Source: Nosema muscidifuracis (Eukaryota; Microsporidia; Nosematidae). From it: a stretch of 64,000 nt of DNA. The notes under the pieces are model-generated. The model ran no database searches. It saw only the letters and a list, made by a program, of their open reading frames with translations, and had not been told where the DNA came from. The stretch spans positions 186,001 through 250,000 of the forward strand of contig JAIOKI010000024.1 in assembly GCA_028335825.1 (NCBI GenBank), given 5' to 3'. Both the position numbers and the translations under genes were made by a program. Positions within the stretch are counted from its first letter, which is position 1; every line of letters begins with the position of its first letter. Shown one piece after another: positions 19,660 through 33,999 of this stretch.

Positions 19660-22600
19660 ATTATTATGATAAAAATGTGTGATGCTCCACCACATTCTCA
19701 TTGGAAAGATATTTGCTTTCAAAATGAAACAAAATTCAATACTTAGAGGTATAAAAGATAAGAAAAATTAATCATTTACGATTAGCTTTATTTATTAGAG
19801 TTATATTGTAATACGAAATGATATCTGATAAAAATATATTTTATACATAAAAGAAGAGAAACCCCGAATGTGTTTCAAATCTTGCTATAAATGCCTTTGA
19901 GTAATGGATCGAAGTTAATAATATATTTGGAATCAGATATCTTACAATTGAAAATCTAAGAACTTTAGAAATAATAATTTAGAACAAGGCTTTAATATCA
20001 TCTTTAGAAAGAAAATGAACGAAAAAGAGAAATAAGACATAAAAAAATGATAATTATATTAGAAATATCTCTTCGATAAAGAATTGATTTCATATATTCG
20101 AAGGGAAAATACCAAAATCATTAGATAAACTCAAAGAAATAGTAATTAACATTGCATTAAGCATGATTTTGAATATCTATGAAGGTATGGAGATAAGTCC
20201 AAGAGTAGTATATTAAAAGATTAGAAAATAAATATGATGAAAATAACCTAATAGAAAAAGATGTGATTTAGAAATTAAGAAGAGAAACTGTAACTGAGAT
20301 ATTATGCAGTATGTTTTATAGAAATTTATTAAATTGTGAAAAATTTAAAACTAGAATTTAACAAAAATAATGGATGAATAATTTACTAAATAGAAAAACA
20401 ACAAACAGAACATGCCAACGTGAAATGTTATTATTGAAAGAAAAACTGCTATTCATAATATTACTCAGATAAATAAAATTACGAACCTATAAATTCCATA
20501 AATGAAAATATTATCTCTTACGATTTATATATCGAAAATATAAAGATTAATAAGATAAATTTATTGTTGAGTTTTATGGAAAACTATATAAATATATAAT
20601 AAAAAGTAAACTGCTATGTCGTTGAAAAATCGTGTAAATCTGAAAAAAACTAATAATCAATTCAAATTTATAATGATCTAAATTTAAAGTGATTTGAGCT
20701 ATAAATTTAAGTGTGGATAAAAATTAAAAGATTATGAAGACTTTTAGTATCATAGATAACATTAAGAATGAAGAATTACTCTTAATTAATTTTTGTCCAA
20801 AAAGATCTGAAAGTAAGATGTAACCAATAGAATGTTCTGTAGATACTAAGGATCACATCCTAATATAACCGTTATAAGATAAAAATATTTGGAAGAAAGC
20901 AATTCATTACTAAAAATAATATATTTAGTTCAAAAAATTAAAAACTAAGATTGTGTCTAATTCGGAAAAAAATGAATGATATTGTCGATATAATTGTATT
21001 CGAAATCCTCAAAAACTAATATCATTATTGCACGGTAAGAAAATTTTTTTCGAATTATTTTAAGAATATATGCTGGAATGAAGACAGCATTTTACACAAA
21101 AAAAAGAGATTGATGCAACTCATCCTTTGTGATCTTTAGAGAAGTGCTATTAGTATACATTGATGATATATTAATTATAATAGTAATTAATTAAGAACTT
21201 GTAGAAAGTATTGCAATGATTAAAAGAATATAATCTTATAGAAAACATAGAAAAGTAAATTAAAAATTGAAAATATAAAGTTTTTTAGGATATGAGAAAT
21301 TCTTTAATATAAGGCAACTTAGTTTAGACAGATTGCAAGGAATAACAGATTAAAAAATAAAAAAGATTTTCAGATATTTATAGTTATTATTAATTACGAT
21401 GGACAATTCGTAAAAGTACTATTAGACTAATCACATCCACTATATAGGCTAATTTTAAGAGATTAAATTTATCTTTTGAGATAAAAAGAGAAAGCATTCA
21501 AAATAATTTAGAAGACATTGAAAACTAAATTGACATTATTTATCTCGGATGTTAATGGATATTTTACAAGTGAAACAGAACAAAAAACATATTGTTTACT
21601 TATCAAGAACTTTAAATTAAGCAGAAAGAGAAGCTTTAGTGAATTAATAAGCAATGAAGAAACTCTAATGTTATTTAATTAAATAAATTTTTATTTTAAT
21701 GACTGATCACAGAGTTATATAATTTATAAAGACAAAGTTGGAATTATTGTCATCAAGGATACAGCGATGGTTTTATCTGTTCAAAAATTTAATTTTTATG
21801 TTAAGTATAGAAAAGATAATGAACTAATATCAGCATGTGTACTAATGAGAATACAATCAATGAATATCAATAATAAAATCAATCTTCAACCATTTATATA
21901 AGATGATCTGGAAAGGAAGATTATAAAAATCACATAGGACTAAATCATAGAAAATGATATAGAAAAGAATAGTGTTATATTATCACTGAGAAAAATAAAT
22001 CAGATACTCCAGAAATGTTGAATTTGTATGCAAAAATACAAGAAACATTTTAATACAAGGAATTTCATGTACATTTTTTCTAAGGAGGATTGTATTTGAC
22101 ATATAAGAACTAAAAAAGAATAATTTAGTCATTCTTTGCATTGATTATTTTAGCAGAAATATATTTGGTAAATACTTGAAAAAAAAAGATGTATATAAAA
22201 TATTGAATTTTATCAAAGATTTTAATAAGAAATAATGACAGAGAATTTAATAATGAATTGTTGAACAAATGGTGTAAAAAATAAAAAGAACATTTTCTTT
22301 TTCTATTACTATTAGAGTAATGATAGAAGAGCAATTTCAACAATAAGAGAAACTTTAAAACAATCCAGATGGCCTACTAAGAATACAATATCAAAGTTCT
22401 TAGATGCATACAATAATACTTTATATCGTGAAATTAAACTTACAATGAATAAAGTGTTCATTTTTGAAAATTAAAAGGAAATACTGAGACATCGACAGAA
22501 CTGTTTGAAAGAATTTAAAATTATGAATGTAATTTCAGAAAAGTTAAGATTAATGAAAATGATATAATTAAAAAGAAAATTAGTACTCAAAGATAGATAA

Positions 22601-22905
22601 TAGATTAAATAAATAAAATTAATAAAAAACAATAGTAAGTGATCAGTATTAAATTAAAGTTAGTAAAGATAAACTAATAAATACGTCAACCAACTCAAGA
22701 GACTTGACAAGGTGATACTGATTGTCACACATTCATTTTCAGAATATGAAAGTAAAAAATAGCACTATGAAGAATCATAAATTTTTTGTGTTTGAAAAAA
22801 CTTCATTTCAGATACTTTATATAAGTAAATTGCTATAAACAAATGATGTTAAATAAAATATATTTGACATTAAAAAGAAAGAGACCGAAGGTGTCTCTAA
22901 ACTTA
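19660..22905 (+). mobile_element. Ty3/gypsy fossil with two diverged LTRs
   Basis: Probable LTRs at about 19,670-19,890 and 22,720-22,905 share a terminal block of the type GAGAxCC(C)-GAA-GGTGTxTCTxAA and A-rich bodies, but have diverged strongly. Between them the + strand shows a reverse-transcriptase active-site block (YIDDILI near 21,150), a following RT/RNase H region to about 21,900, and an integrase-like block near 22,230-22,280 (NDREFNNELLNKWCKK). The gag/protease part to the left is not recognisable. It is broken with many breaks and is old. Confidence 0.65.
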
Positions 22906-24300
22906 GTGGTAATGTTAAAATTTTCTAAACAAATATATTCTATATATTTCTATTTACAAGTAAATGCAACTTGTAAACATATATCGATTTTCTTCTCGAA
23001 TTAAATATTGTCATCCTCATCTTTATTTTTTTATGTTTAACGCGTAGCCAGAGCTAACTCAGCCACTTTTCATTTTTAGCTTTCAATAGTTATATTTAAT
23101 ATTTTGATCTGAATATTTTTCATTTCTTTATTGTTCAAATCTAGTTCTGTTATATAGTGTTTGTGATTTTTTTTCAGAACACCATTACACAAAATACAAT
23201 TTGTGTTTTGTATTTGAGAAGCAGCTCAAAGTATTTAGTTAATAAATCGTACTTATATTTCTTTACATTTCAATTGTTTCAAGTTATCCAAAGAAGCAAT
23301 TCCTACCTCATAGTTAAATTACTTATTCTATCAAGTGCATATATATCTGACTTATAGATTAACACGAAATTCGATTTGCAACTTGTATCTTCTCTTTCAT
23401 TCGTCATACATTCTGGAAATGATTATTAATTATCTTTTTATTAGTAATAATAATGTATTCTATTAAGTCATTTGATTTAGAAGGTTTCTGTTCTTTTAAG
23501 AATTATGCTTTTATTAATTCAGACTTTAATTTAGTATTCTTGCGCTCTCAACTAATTATAAAAATTATAACTTTAGTGTTTATTGTCGTTTGCTCTTTAT
23601 TATTATTAGCCAATTGTTTCAACGATTTTTTTGTTGTAACTACAATTTCATTCAACTCATTTTTATTATTTTGCAGGCAGCTTTAATCACTATTAAAGAT
23701 AATATGATTAGTAACATATCTTATATGTCAATTTAATTTATATGTGCAGATATATCTCATTAATATTTTACTTAATAGATCAAGACATAAAACAAATAAG
23801 AGAAAGAAGATCTTATCTTCTTGTAGTATTCTTTTATATCTTATTTATTGAGTACAGATGCATTTTTATTCTATATTAGAGGGTTTGAAATACACGAACA
23901 CATCCCCAATCTTTATATGTACGAATTTAAATATTATGTGTAACAGAGTCAAAAGATTTTTACATTTATACAAGAAGTATTAATTTTGGTTGAATTTGCA
24001 TTATTAATCATTATATTGGTCAGTGCTTGATTTTTTGCTACCCGTTTCTTTTTTTATTAAACCTATTTCCTTTTCTAAAAAACATTTTTATTATCGTTTA
24101 GATTATTGTGACCTTACTTAATATTAATTTATACAAATTCAAAATACATATGATATAACTAAAATATTTTTCAGACAAAGATATTATTTACGTGAGAAAC
24201 ATGTAATGTCTCAGAACCATTTGTCACTTTTTTATCGTATATACATATTGTCAGACTATATTATTTAGATTTTTATTAAGAGCTTAAAGATTTTCATTTT
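22906..24300. other. AT-rich stretch without supported gene
   Basis: Short open frames at 23,157-23,357 and 23,453-23,686 (+) read as hydrophobic, Phe/Leu/Ile-rich peptides typical of T-rich DNA. The opposite strand reads Lys/Glu/Ile-rich, which could be a worn transposon gag or pol segment, but no motif identifies it. I see no tRNA or structured RNA. Confidence 0.4.
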
Positions 24301-27300
24301 ATATTTGTATATTCTATTCGGTTATATGTGTAAAAAAGAAGAAAAGAGAGCTGAAACGAAAATTTTAAAAACAACAACAGCAACTACACTGGATCAAATA
24401 AAACATAAACAAGACAATGATACAGCCAAGAAAGATGAGAAAGTGTCTCAAACATTGAACAATCTTGCAGCATTAGATGCTATGATATCAGAAGTGCAGG
24501 CCCACCAAGCAATCTTGAGCAGATGGAAGCAAATGCCAAGAAGTTTTATTGTGAAAAAATTGACGACAAAACATCTGAAACAATAATTAAGAAACTAGCA
24601 CAGAAGGCACTCATAAATGAAGCAGAAACCTCACTAGAGTAAGAGAATGAAGACTATAGAAGAGATATCAAGACAAAAATAGTAGACAAACATTTTAAGA
24701 ATACATGGCTTAAACTGAAGGATAAAAGAGTTGACGAGGCAGAAATTACACGGAAGGTATGCTTGATAAAAGTAGATGTCAAAATACTAGAGTTACTAAA
24801 TAATTCGGTCGGGAGTTTTTTACTACATAATACCGTAAAAAGTATGGCGGATATAGCCAAAATCATCAAAGCAGAATAAATGAGCTACCAGGAACTTACA
24901 GCAAAGAAAAAGGAATATTAAGCAGAAGGAAAATATATGTAATAAAATAAGCAATTTTAACTCAATAAAAAATATTCTCTAAACATCAAGAAGACAACAA
25001 GAACGTGAATGAAACAGAAATCAAGACTCTAAAGATCTATATGAAAACAAAAAACTAACGCTGGCTAAACCTAAAGATAAAGTTACAATAAACGCTTTTC
25101 TAAGGAACGCGTAGCAATATATAGTAAGAATATACTAGACTACGATCGAAGGAAAGTGTTTAGAAAGCAAAATAGCAAGTTTGAATTGTATCGACGACGG
25201 TTTTATAGAGACCACAGAGAGAAATTGGAGAATATGATGTCAAGAAAGAAAAGATTAAAGAGTTTCAGTTCATGATGCAGCAGTAATAACCAGAAGCAGA
25301 GAGAGAAAGGTATGAAGAGTATGTCTTAAACTATAACCTAAATTTGCATTAAGAAAGAGTATTTTTATCAGAAGAAGAATTCATTGAAGTAATTAAATGG
25401 TTACCCAACTGAAAAGCACCTGGCCCTGATAATATTAATAATTTCTTCATTAAGGGGATGAGTGCTATTCATAAAGAAATGTACAAGATTGCGAGAAGAA
25501 TTTGCCTTAAGGGTCCGTGTAAGAAAAATTAGTTCTATAAAGGGTTAACTTATCTGATACCAAAAGGTATGCCAAAATCGGGCAAGAATTTTAGACCCAT
25601 TACGTTTATGTACAACATTAGTACTCTGGAACATCGTAGAAACCAAATGAAGACTGTCAGAAGAACACAAAAGGCGAAAGAATAAGCGCTTACGATATAG
25701 TGTTAAACAAAAGTCATAACTATAGACTAAAGACGACTTGGAATGATATGAAAGAAGCATATGACTTCGTTACTCACCTATTTACTAGAGTACATCAAAA
25801 GTTTAGGGCTTCCGAAATGTATAGAGGAATTTTCAAGAACATAACTAAAAGGCGAACACTTGAAACAAGAGTAAATAATAATATAGTATTAAATGAGCAG
25901 CAGATAAAGAGAGGAATCTTACAAGGAGATAGTCTTTCTTCGTTACTCTTTGTTTTATGTATGGACCATGTAAGCAAGTAATTGAATGAGGTTTACCCAA
26001 AAATAGGAATCGACACAGAGGGAAGCGCTTTGTCTGCAACCATTTATTATTTATACATGATCTGAAATTGCTAGCAACTATTGATGAAGTAATAAGTACA
26101 ATGGTAGATGAAACCAAAAGCTTTTTACAGTAATAGGTCTAGAGATGAATAATGATAAATTTTCAATGAATATTGCAGGGTGTGCTGATAGTGCTAGACG
26201 GACGTGAAGGATACAAGTACCTAGGATTGTTTGAAAATTCCATAGATAAAATCACGGGAGAAACTAAAGATTAAGGTATGGAAAGAAATTCAGAGAAGAT
26301 GTTGGTCTCTGTGTAAGACAAAGCTAAATTCTAGAAACTTGTTCAAGGCAATGAATGAACATTCTATATCACACATTAAAATGTAGGCATCCTAAGGGTC
26401 GAACCTAATAAATTCATGGAGCTACATTACATAATTTGAAATATCCTTACAACAAATCATATCCACCAATAGCATGCAGTAAAGAGAGAGTATATTTTCC
26501 GAGAAATTAACTGGGAATATATCCGATTAATATTGAAAATAAGAGTTAAAAAATGCTATCACAACTATACCTGAGGCTAGATAACAACAAAGAAATTATG
26601 TAAGAAGAATAATAAGCATCTAGCATGGATAAGATCCTTCCTTGTAGAGAAGTACTGCCTGGAAAAAAGGTTTACGCTAGAAGAAGCACAGAAATTATAT
26701 CTATATAGATACCGGGAAAATCCCCTTGTGAGCATCAAAGATTAAGCTCTCTGGCTTACTAAATAAAATATTACGATTAGAGAAGAAAGAGCGCTATGTG
26801 CATTTCATGATAAAAGTATCTTCTTAGAAAAAAATGTTATGTACCCACATTGTAATAAAAAGCACAAGAAAGTAGATCATATAGCGAAAAAATGTTATAG
26901 AATGCCCTCCCATAATTATATGAGAAGACATAATGAAGTGTTACGGTGTATTCGACTTTAATTTTGCAGGATTTTTGGGCTTACAAAAAATAAGAAAAAT
27001 TAGAAATCACTTCATGCAGGAGTGTATTGCATCAAAATATATTGAAATTAGAGTTGATTCGCTAATCCAAAGCGCTATAAATAAATATAAATTACAAAAA
27101 AACCTGATATACATAGTAGATAAGCTTAGTAAAAAGTCATGTTAATAGAGATAGTAATAACCGGTTTTGTTAATTTGCGAAACATGTGAATACAAAAAAA
27201 AGCATAAATATGATCTCATAGACAACAACTCTGCTTCAATATACAATTATAAGCCCAGATCAATACCTTTCGTTATGGACGGTATAGTAACAAACTCATA

Positions 27301-27450
27301 TCGCGCATACAGAACTAAGCTATAGTTAAATAGCCACATCAAGGCATACATCCAGATAAAATACTCAAAATGATATTAGAAAGCCTAACTATGGAAAGTC
27401 GCTGCAGAATCTGTGATGACGAGGTTGCAATAGGTAGTAGTCTAGAAGGA
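24300..27450 (+). mobile_element. R2/R4-type (RLE) LINE relic, copy 1
   Basis: This is the best-preserved copy of this family here. In order on the + strand: a Lys-rich N-terminal frame (24,305-24,586), an N-terminal block with TWLKLKDKRVDEAE (about 24,703), RT start (KAPGPDNINNFFIKGM near 25,416, then LIPKGMPKSGKNFRPIT near 25,555), an RT core open frame (25,700-25,981) with GILQGDSLSSLLFVLCMDH, a zinc-knuckle YPHCNKKHKKVDHIAKKC (about 26,840), and an endonuclease block EIRVDSLIQS (about 27,040). It closes with an IPFVMDGIVT block near 27,266. This order (RT, CCHC, then restriction-like endonuclease) is that of R2/R4/Dong-type LINEs. Multiple in-frame stops and shifts separate the blocks, so it is a pseudogene. 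Confidence 0.75.
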
Positions 27451-27459
27451 AATTATAAA

Positions 27460-28900
27460 ACTATACCCGAAATAAATAATTTTTTATTGTTATATCCTTA
27501 TGAACTTATAAAATGATCTTATTTTTGATAATTTAATTTTTATAGTTTTCTATAGATTAATAAGTGTAAAAAACTATCAATAAATATCATTATTTTGGTT
27601 ATTATGTGAAGTTAACTAACATTTTTTTTAATCATATATTATTTATTTAATTCTCTTAACTGGTTTTTTTTCAGATAACTGAAAAATTTATGTATTTAGT
27701 ACGTTTAAGCTTTGAAACTTTGATGTTTTCATAATTATGATTGATCAATCAGAAAGTTCATTTAACAGATATAAGTCGAAAATAACATTGAGGAAATCAG
27801 AATAAAATTGAAATTAATGAAAGTAAATTTGAAAAACATAAATTCAAAGATGCCACAAAATTGAGGAAGTTAAGATTTTATAAGTCTAAAAAAAATATTG
27901 TTAGTTCTGACTAGAAAAAAAACAAAAATTGCATAAGATAATATATTCTTCTTAAAAAAAATCAAAAAACAGATTTTTGAGATATTCATCTTAAATAGTA
28001 TTTTACAGTATATCATTTAAAGAATTTGTTAAAGGAAAAGACTGATATCAGTACATACATATTAATATTATCGAGAACAATCGGTTAAATTAAAAAAACT
28101 TTGTTTATTTTAAATGAATTGAATGTTTAAATAATTTTGAATTAGTGCAATTTTTTTATTTTTTTAAGTTCATTTTTATATAAGGGTTCAATTTAATTAT
28201 AGTTAATGTCATTAAAAACATTCATTGTAGTGAGTTTCTCCTTTATTAAACACATATAAATTTTTCATTGATCAAAGCAAAATCTTTAAAATTTAAACAA
28301 ATTTTATTTTTATATGATCTTTTATGTCGATATGCTTTATATTATTAATTTCTGATGATTTTACGCTCATTCCATAAGCTATTGTTCCAAATAACTCAAC
28401 TGCTCTTTTTTTGTTGTGTATATTGGAAAGTTAACTTTTAACCATTTTAATTTTATTATAAATTCGTATTATCATTTACTAATAACCCTGATAGCTATAC
28501 AATATGTGTATACTGCAATATTTTTTCTCCTAGACCTTCTAGATTTTTATTTATTGTGATTCGCATAATCAGAAGAAAATTTTAACTATGGAAATGCTAT
28601 TTCACTTGCAAAAATTTATCAAATTTAGAGTATTAAGGGTAAAAGATAGAAGCAGATGACTTCAAAACGATAAAATGATACAGCAGCTCTGATTAGTGAA
28701 GAAAATTTTGATAATTGCAGAAACACACTTCAAAATTTTTTATAACATTATAACTGTCAACTAAAAAGTTTTACTAGATGCTTTCAAATACAACTGGTTT
28801 ACAATAATATTTCTATTGTGAAAAGTTATATAAAAAATTTCAAATACTTTAATTTAGAAAAAATCAAAGGAAATGCTACTAGGCGAAGCTGAAAAGTTCA
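27460..28900. other. AT-rich spacer between LINE relics
   Basis: Very AT-rich with long A and T runs. No open frame above background, no tandem repeat and no RNA gene could be recognised. Confidence 0.5.
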
Positions 28901-30950
28901 ATAAATATCAGATAATCTAATGGAAAAAATGAGTCAAAAAATCAAGACACCGGATTGAATATTCAAAGCAACATTCCATAATGAAAAAAATAAGAAGAAG
29001 AGTACACAAGATCTTTAAAAATGAGTAGCTGAGACTAATCAAACTGGAAATCACGAAAGCGGAATCAATAAGAAAGATTATATTTCTGAAAATAAACGAT
29101 TCGGTTGTGATTTTTTCAAATAAATAAAATTGAGAATTTAATGACAGTGGGAGAATCCTGCAATCATGAAGAAAATAAATAAGACCACAATAGACATAAT
29201 AGATGAGAAAAAAGCTCGGAAAAGATGAATTAAAAACATTAAGACAGTAAATAAGAAAAAAAAGCTCATATATAATAAACAAAATATACTAAAAATAATT
29301 TTATTTCTGAAAGAAAGGAACAAATTTAAAATAACTAAGCGTCAGAATAAAATTTTGAGAACACCAAGATTATATAAACAAAACCACAAATTAAATGTGA
29401 AAATAAGAATAATTTATATGTGACTTTATCTTTAAACGTTTTTTATAACAAAAAAAATCTATTGCCATTTTTAAATTCTCCTAAATAGGAACGTTGCAAA
29501 ACATAAGGTATCTTAATTTTTTGCATAAAAATATACTTAATTTGCATTAGAAAACTAATAGACAGTAAAGAAGAAACATAATAGTTCTATAGTGAATGCC
29601 ATATTTAATATACACAAGCATTTAAGAATTAGAAACATATTTTAGATCGTAATGTGTAGTCGAGTTGTAAATTTACAACACAAATTACAATTACGATAAT
29701 TAAATTATTGATAAATGAAAAAGTAATATTATTCGAACATCAGATTTTAATGTCAATGATAATCCGAAAAGTAAAAAGAAACACGCTCAGAAAAAATATA
29801 AAGGCTAACAAAGAACAAGAGTATCAACTTTTTACTGGTTAAAGATAAGTCTGCGTAAAAGATACATTAATCTTATCAAATTGAGAAGATATTAAATACT
29901 TGAAGTTAATCAAGAGCGCAAAGTGAAATTTCTAAAAATGCAGAAATCATAAAAAATAGAAAGAAAGATAGAATCGCTATATATAGCAAGGTCAATAGTA
30001 GAAACTTAAGTAATGTAAGTAACTAAAATGTAGAAAATTTTATATTTAACTCAACAAGAATGAAGAATTTGTCGAAAGAGTTTGAGCTATTCTTATTAAA
30101 CAACAAGTAGAATAACAGCTAGCTTGTAAAGAAAGGTTATATTGCCAATAAAAGAACTAAGAAAGAGCTTACAAGTATTTGTTTAAAGCGTTAAAATTCT
30201 ACTATAGCTTTACAAGACCATAGATAACTTTAAGAAACATTCTTATGGCCTAAGAGAAATTATATAAAGAAACAATAATAACACACATGTTCCAAATATA
30301 TTCGTTTTCTTAGATTCAAAATACAAGAGAAAGTAAGATTTTAAAGATATAAAATTTTGCAATATAAACTCAATGAAGATCTAAATTCGTATATATGCTA
30401 AAATATAAAAATATAATACAAGAAGAAAAAACTTAACTGAACGCTTTTTAAGATAGACAATATTATTCAATTTAATTTGAAAACTAAGAGAGTCTATATG
30501 GTCTAAAGTAAACGAGTGATTTCCATGAATTATTAAAAAACACAATAAGCACTTATAGAATATTAAGAACCATTTAGTATAGGAATACTTATTTAGCATT
30601 AGAGTTGAAATAAGAGAAGACACAAGAATTCAAAGAGCATAAATTGAAATATAATAAGCCAGATATACTTGTACTAGACAAGACAAAGATATTAATCTCA
30701 TTTTTAATAGTTGATACAATCTTGTTAGAAAACTTCTGAACAGTTAAAGTATGATTTATTTTCAAATCATCTGTATCTCTTTATACATATAAGACAATAA
30801 TAATTCCGCATAAAATGACATAAAAAGATGTAATAAAAATCCCCAGCATTAATGAACTCAAGAAAGAACTTCTCAAAATCCCGTGTCAATTTACAAACTT
30901 TTCTTGAGTGTTAAGTGAATTCAGGAATTAAACAATTTATATACTTGCAA
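28900..30950 (+). mobile_element. R2/R4-type LINE relic, copy 2
   Basis: The + strand keeps recognisable pieces of the same protein as copy 1. There is an N-terminal region (about 29,010-29,100), a post-RT block reading QLACKERLYCQ (about 30,117-30,150), and an endonuclease-domain block LKYNKPDILVLDKTKILISF (about 30,647-30,706) followed by a region matching the conserved C-terminus (about 30,710-30,900). The PD residues of the restriction-like endonuclease signature are still visible. The RT core itself is barely recognisable. The copy has many stops and is older than copy 1 or has lost more internal sequence. Confidence 0.6.
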
Positions 30951-31899
30951 TGAATCTTAATATAGTCAAATCCAAATGCTACTTTTTATATCTATACTTC
31001 TCTTCATTTTCTAAATAATATTGTATTGATACTATATTTTACTTGTTTATTTGTATTTAGTTTTAAATTTTGTCTGATCGTATATGATTTGTTGCTTTTC
31101 ATGCTGAGCTTATTAAAAATTTTGTAATTGAAAAAGAATTATTATTAAAATGAAATTTTTTTAATTTAGCTAAAACTATCGCTTCTGATAAATATAAATA
31201 TAAATTATAAATAATTTTATAAAAAACAGTAAAGAATCACAATAATCCATATAAAAAGATAATATTTCCTAATGCTTTGAATGAGATTGATGAAATTATT
31301 TAAATCATAAATTTAAAGCTTATAGCAGAAGAGCTTTAAGAAATAAGACTAATAAGTTTTGTATTGCTGATTTATGATTAATTGTTCGTGTTTTTTTGTG
31401 CAGTCACAAATAAAAAGTCAAATGCGAATATTCAAATAATTATAAAAAGATAGAAGTATGGAATGCTATATTTACAAATGATCACAAATCCTAAATTAGT
31501 CTTCTCATCACAATATTACACACATAAGATCGAGTTTGCAATTTTCGAATCTTCTGTAAACACTTAATCAATCGGATTATTTAAAAATGAAATAAAATTG
31601 AAAAAAGTCAAAGTTTTTATTTGAGTTTTTTCAGAAATTCAATAATAGATTATCTGACAGATTTAGTAAATAATTAATTTGATTAAAATGAACTCATTTT
31701 TCAATATTAGACTTGCTTTTTATTTTTTACGTTATTTCGACTGATGGACTAAATAATTTAATTTACTTCTTTTTTGGGTAAAATTATGCAGCTGAAACCT
31801 TATTTTCCAAAAAAAAACTTTTCTCTTGTGTTCCAGTTTCACTTTTTATGACATAAAAATTTCTTTATATTCTAGGGTTTCAATTTAAAATGGTTTATG

Positions 31900-33700
31900 T
31901 AAACACGTATACATTATACCGAGGTTTTAAGCATTTTAATTTAAAATTTATAGTATAAAGTTATAATAAATCTTGTATCTTTAATGATCGTAAATAGTTG
32001 ATTATAAAAATAAATAATGTTCATTTTATTTAAGTTTTCTTCTTCATTCATCATTTTCTTATTCCCTAAAAAACTATTGTTGTTTTTAATTCTATGTTTC
32101 TTCTTTCTAAACACATTTCATTTTTTTCTGATTCTACAGCCATTGGGGTTCTTTACTAATTATTTCTATTTCTATGATTGTTATTTTCATGTTAACTTTA
32201 TCAATAATCACAATATATGTTTTATTGCGGTAGATATTGATGTCAGTTATAATTATAGTTTCGACTTTAATTTCTATTTTTATGTTCCTTTTAATTTTCT
32301 CTCTTAAGTGATTTATTATTTTTTTCAAGCTTTTTAAATTCGAAGAAAGACAAAACTAGAGATAAATACAGTGTATTACTTTATAATATCTTCTAATGTA
32401 ATAAAACTCAAGTATTCTTTCGTATTTTTTATCAGATTATCCACTGTTTTATTCTTTAAAGTGGAAGCAGTTGCTTATTTCATCCATAATCTTATTCTAT
32501 ATTGATAAAAGTATAACATAGCTTCATACTTTGTTCTGATATTCTTTTTATATAGAATTAAATCAGATTTCTAAATCTGTATTAGAGAATTAAACTTGAA
32601 TTGAATAATTATTTATGATTGTATTTTTTCGTTGATTCACTATGTAGATATTCAATCTGTTCTTCTTTTACTAACCTATTAAACTAATTTTGTGCCCACA
32701 CATTTGAGAAACTTTATGGTTTCTTCTGTAATTTTCCTTACAGTATTCTCATATTAAGATAATATTTAGAACATCAAAAAAATAAATGATCACCTGAATA
32801 TGAAATATTCTCTAGTTTAAATTCTACCTCAAAATATTCTTTTCTCGATTTTCTGTTAAGTAAATATCTAATCAAAGAACAATGAAAACTGGTGATGTGA
32901 TATTTCCTTGTTCATGATTTCTTCATTATCGATAATATAGATAATTTTTATTTGATCTAATGACCCAAGAAATTTCATTACTCATTCAAGGAGGTTAAGT
33001 TTTTTAGTCTGCAAATTGAGTACTTATGTCTAACGAATTCAAAAGCTTTTTTCATATAAATCCAAATGATTTTTATTTTGTTACTATTAAAGTCAAATTA
33101 TCTAGTGATTAAAACTAATAAAATGTATATAGAGTAGTGAAATCATTTTATCATATCACCCTCTCTTGAGAAAAATAATATTTTGCTTAATTTTACGTAA
33201 TTGTATTATGCTTCTTTTACCTATTTTTGAGTCTATCGCAATTGTATATGTAGTTTTACTTATATAAATAGTATTTTACCTAGTTCGTGGAATCTTGTTT
33301 GTCTCTAATATTCTTGTATAAATTCTTCTGTATTTACAAAATCATTGCTGTTTAACTTTTTATAATATCTTAGAGTTTAAGGCTTCTAATGGCGATATTT
33401 CAGTAGTCATGTATATTGTTTTGTTATAGCCTTCAATCATATTTCTACTCTTAATGTCGGTCCTATACGTCTATCTTTTTTATTTATACCTTCAACAAAG
33501 GTTCCATTAGATCAATTTAATCAATGATGGTATTAAGAAACAACTTGTTACATATTGACTGATATTCTTTCTTGCTAAATCCAAAAAGCGCCTAATGTTC
33601 ATTAATTAATTGTTTGTCTTATTTTATTTATATCATTCTGTTTAAGAATAATCTATATATAATTTTTTTATGACCAGGAAAACTAAAATAAAAACAAAAT
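31900..33700 (-). mobile_element. R2/R4-type LINE relic, copy 3 (- strand)
   Basis: On the - strand, a 64-residue open frame at 32,134-32,328 preserves the endonuclease block: EIKVETIIITDINIYRNKTY then KITIIEIEI, matching EIRVD...I.D.K......I.LIEV of the family. Upstream in element terms, near 33,030-33,090, the RT block IIWIYMKKAFEFVRHKYS is recognisable (family form WIDVKKAYDSVDHPY). The remaining sequence is worn with many stops. The opposite-strand frame 32,017-32,307 is a shadow of this block. Confidence 0.6.
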
Positions 33701-33999
33701 AAATTCCTTTATTCTAATTAATCACAAAATGATCAGACTTCCTTAAGAAACAATCACATTCTTTAGTAACTTCGCCAATTAATAAACATAATCTGCAGCT
33801 TAAGATAATTGCTACTAATTACATATAAATACATCAATGCTGTCACCATCATAAACAAACCATTTAATACGACGGATGTTTCACTTACATATATTGTCTT
33901 TTGGTTTTTGTTCATATTTTTTTGACATTATTTACCTTTTAATTTTTTATTTATCATATAAAGATAAAGAAAAACAGATGATAAAAATACTTAAAAAGC

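Noticed and set aside
32017-32307. 96-residue Phe-rich frame on the + strand
   Set aside because: It is the reverse shadow of the LINE endonuclease block on the - strand; the peptide is low-complexity hydrophobic.
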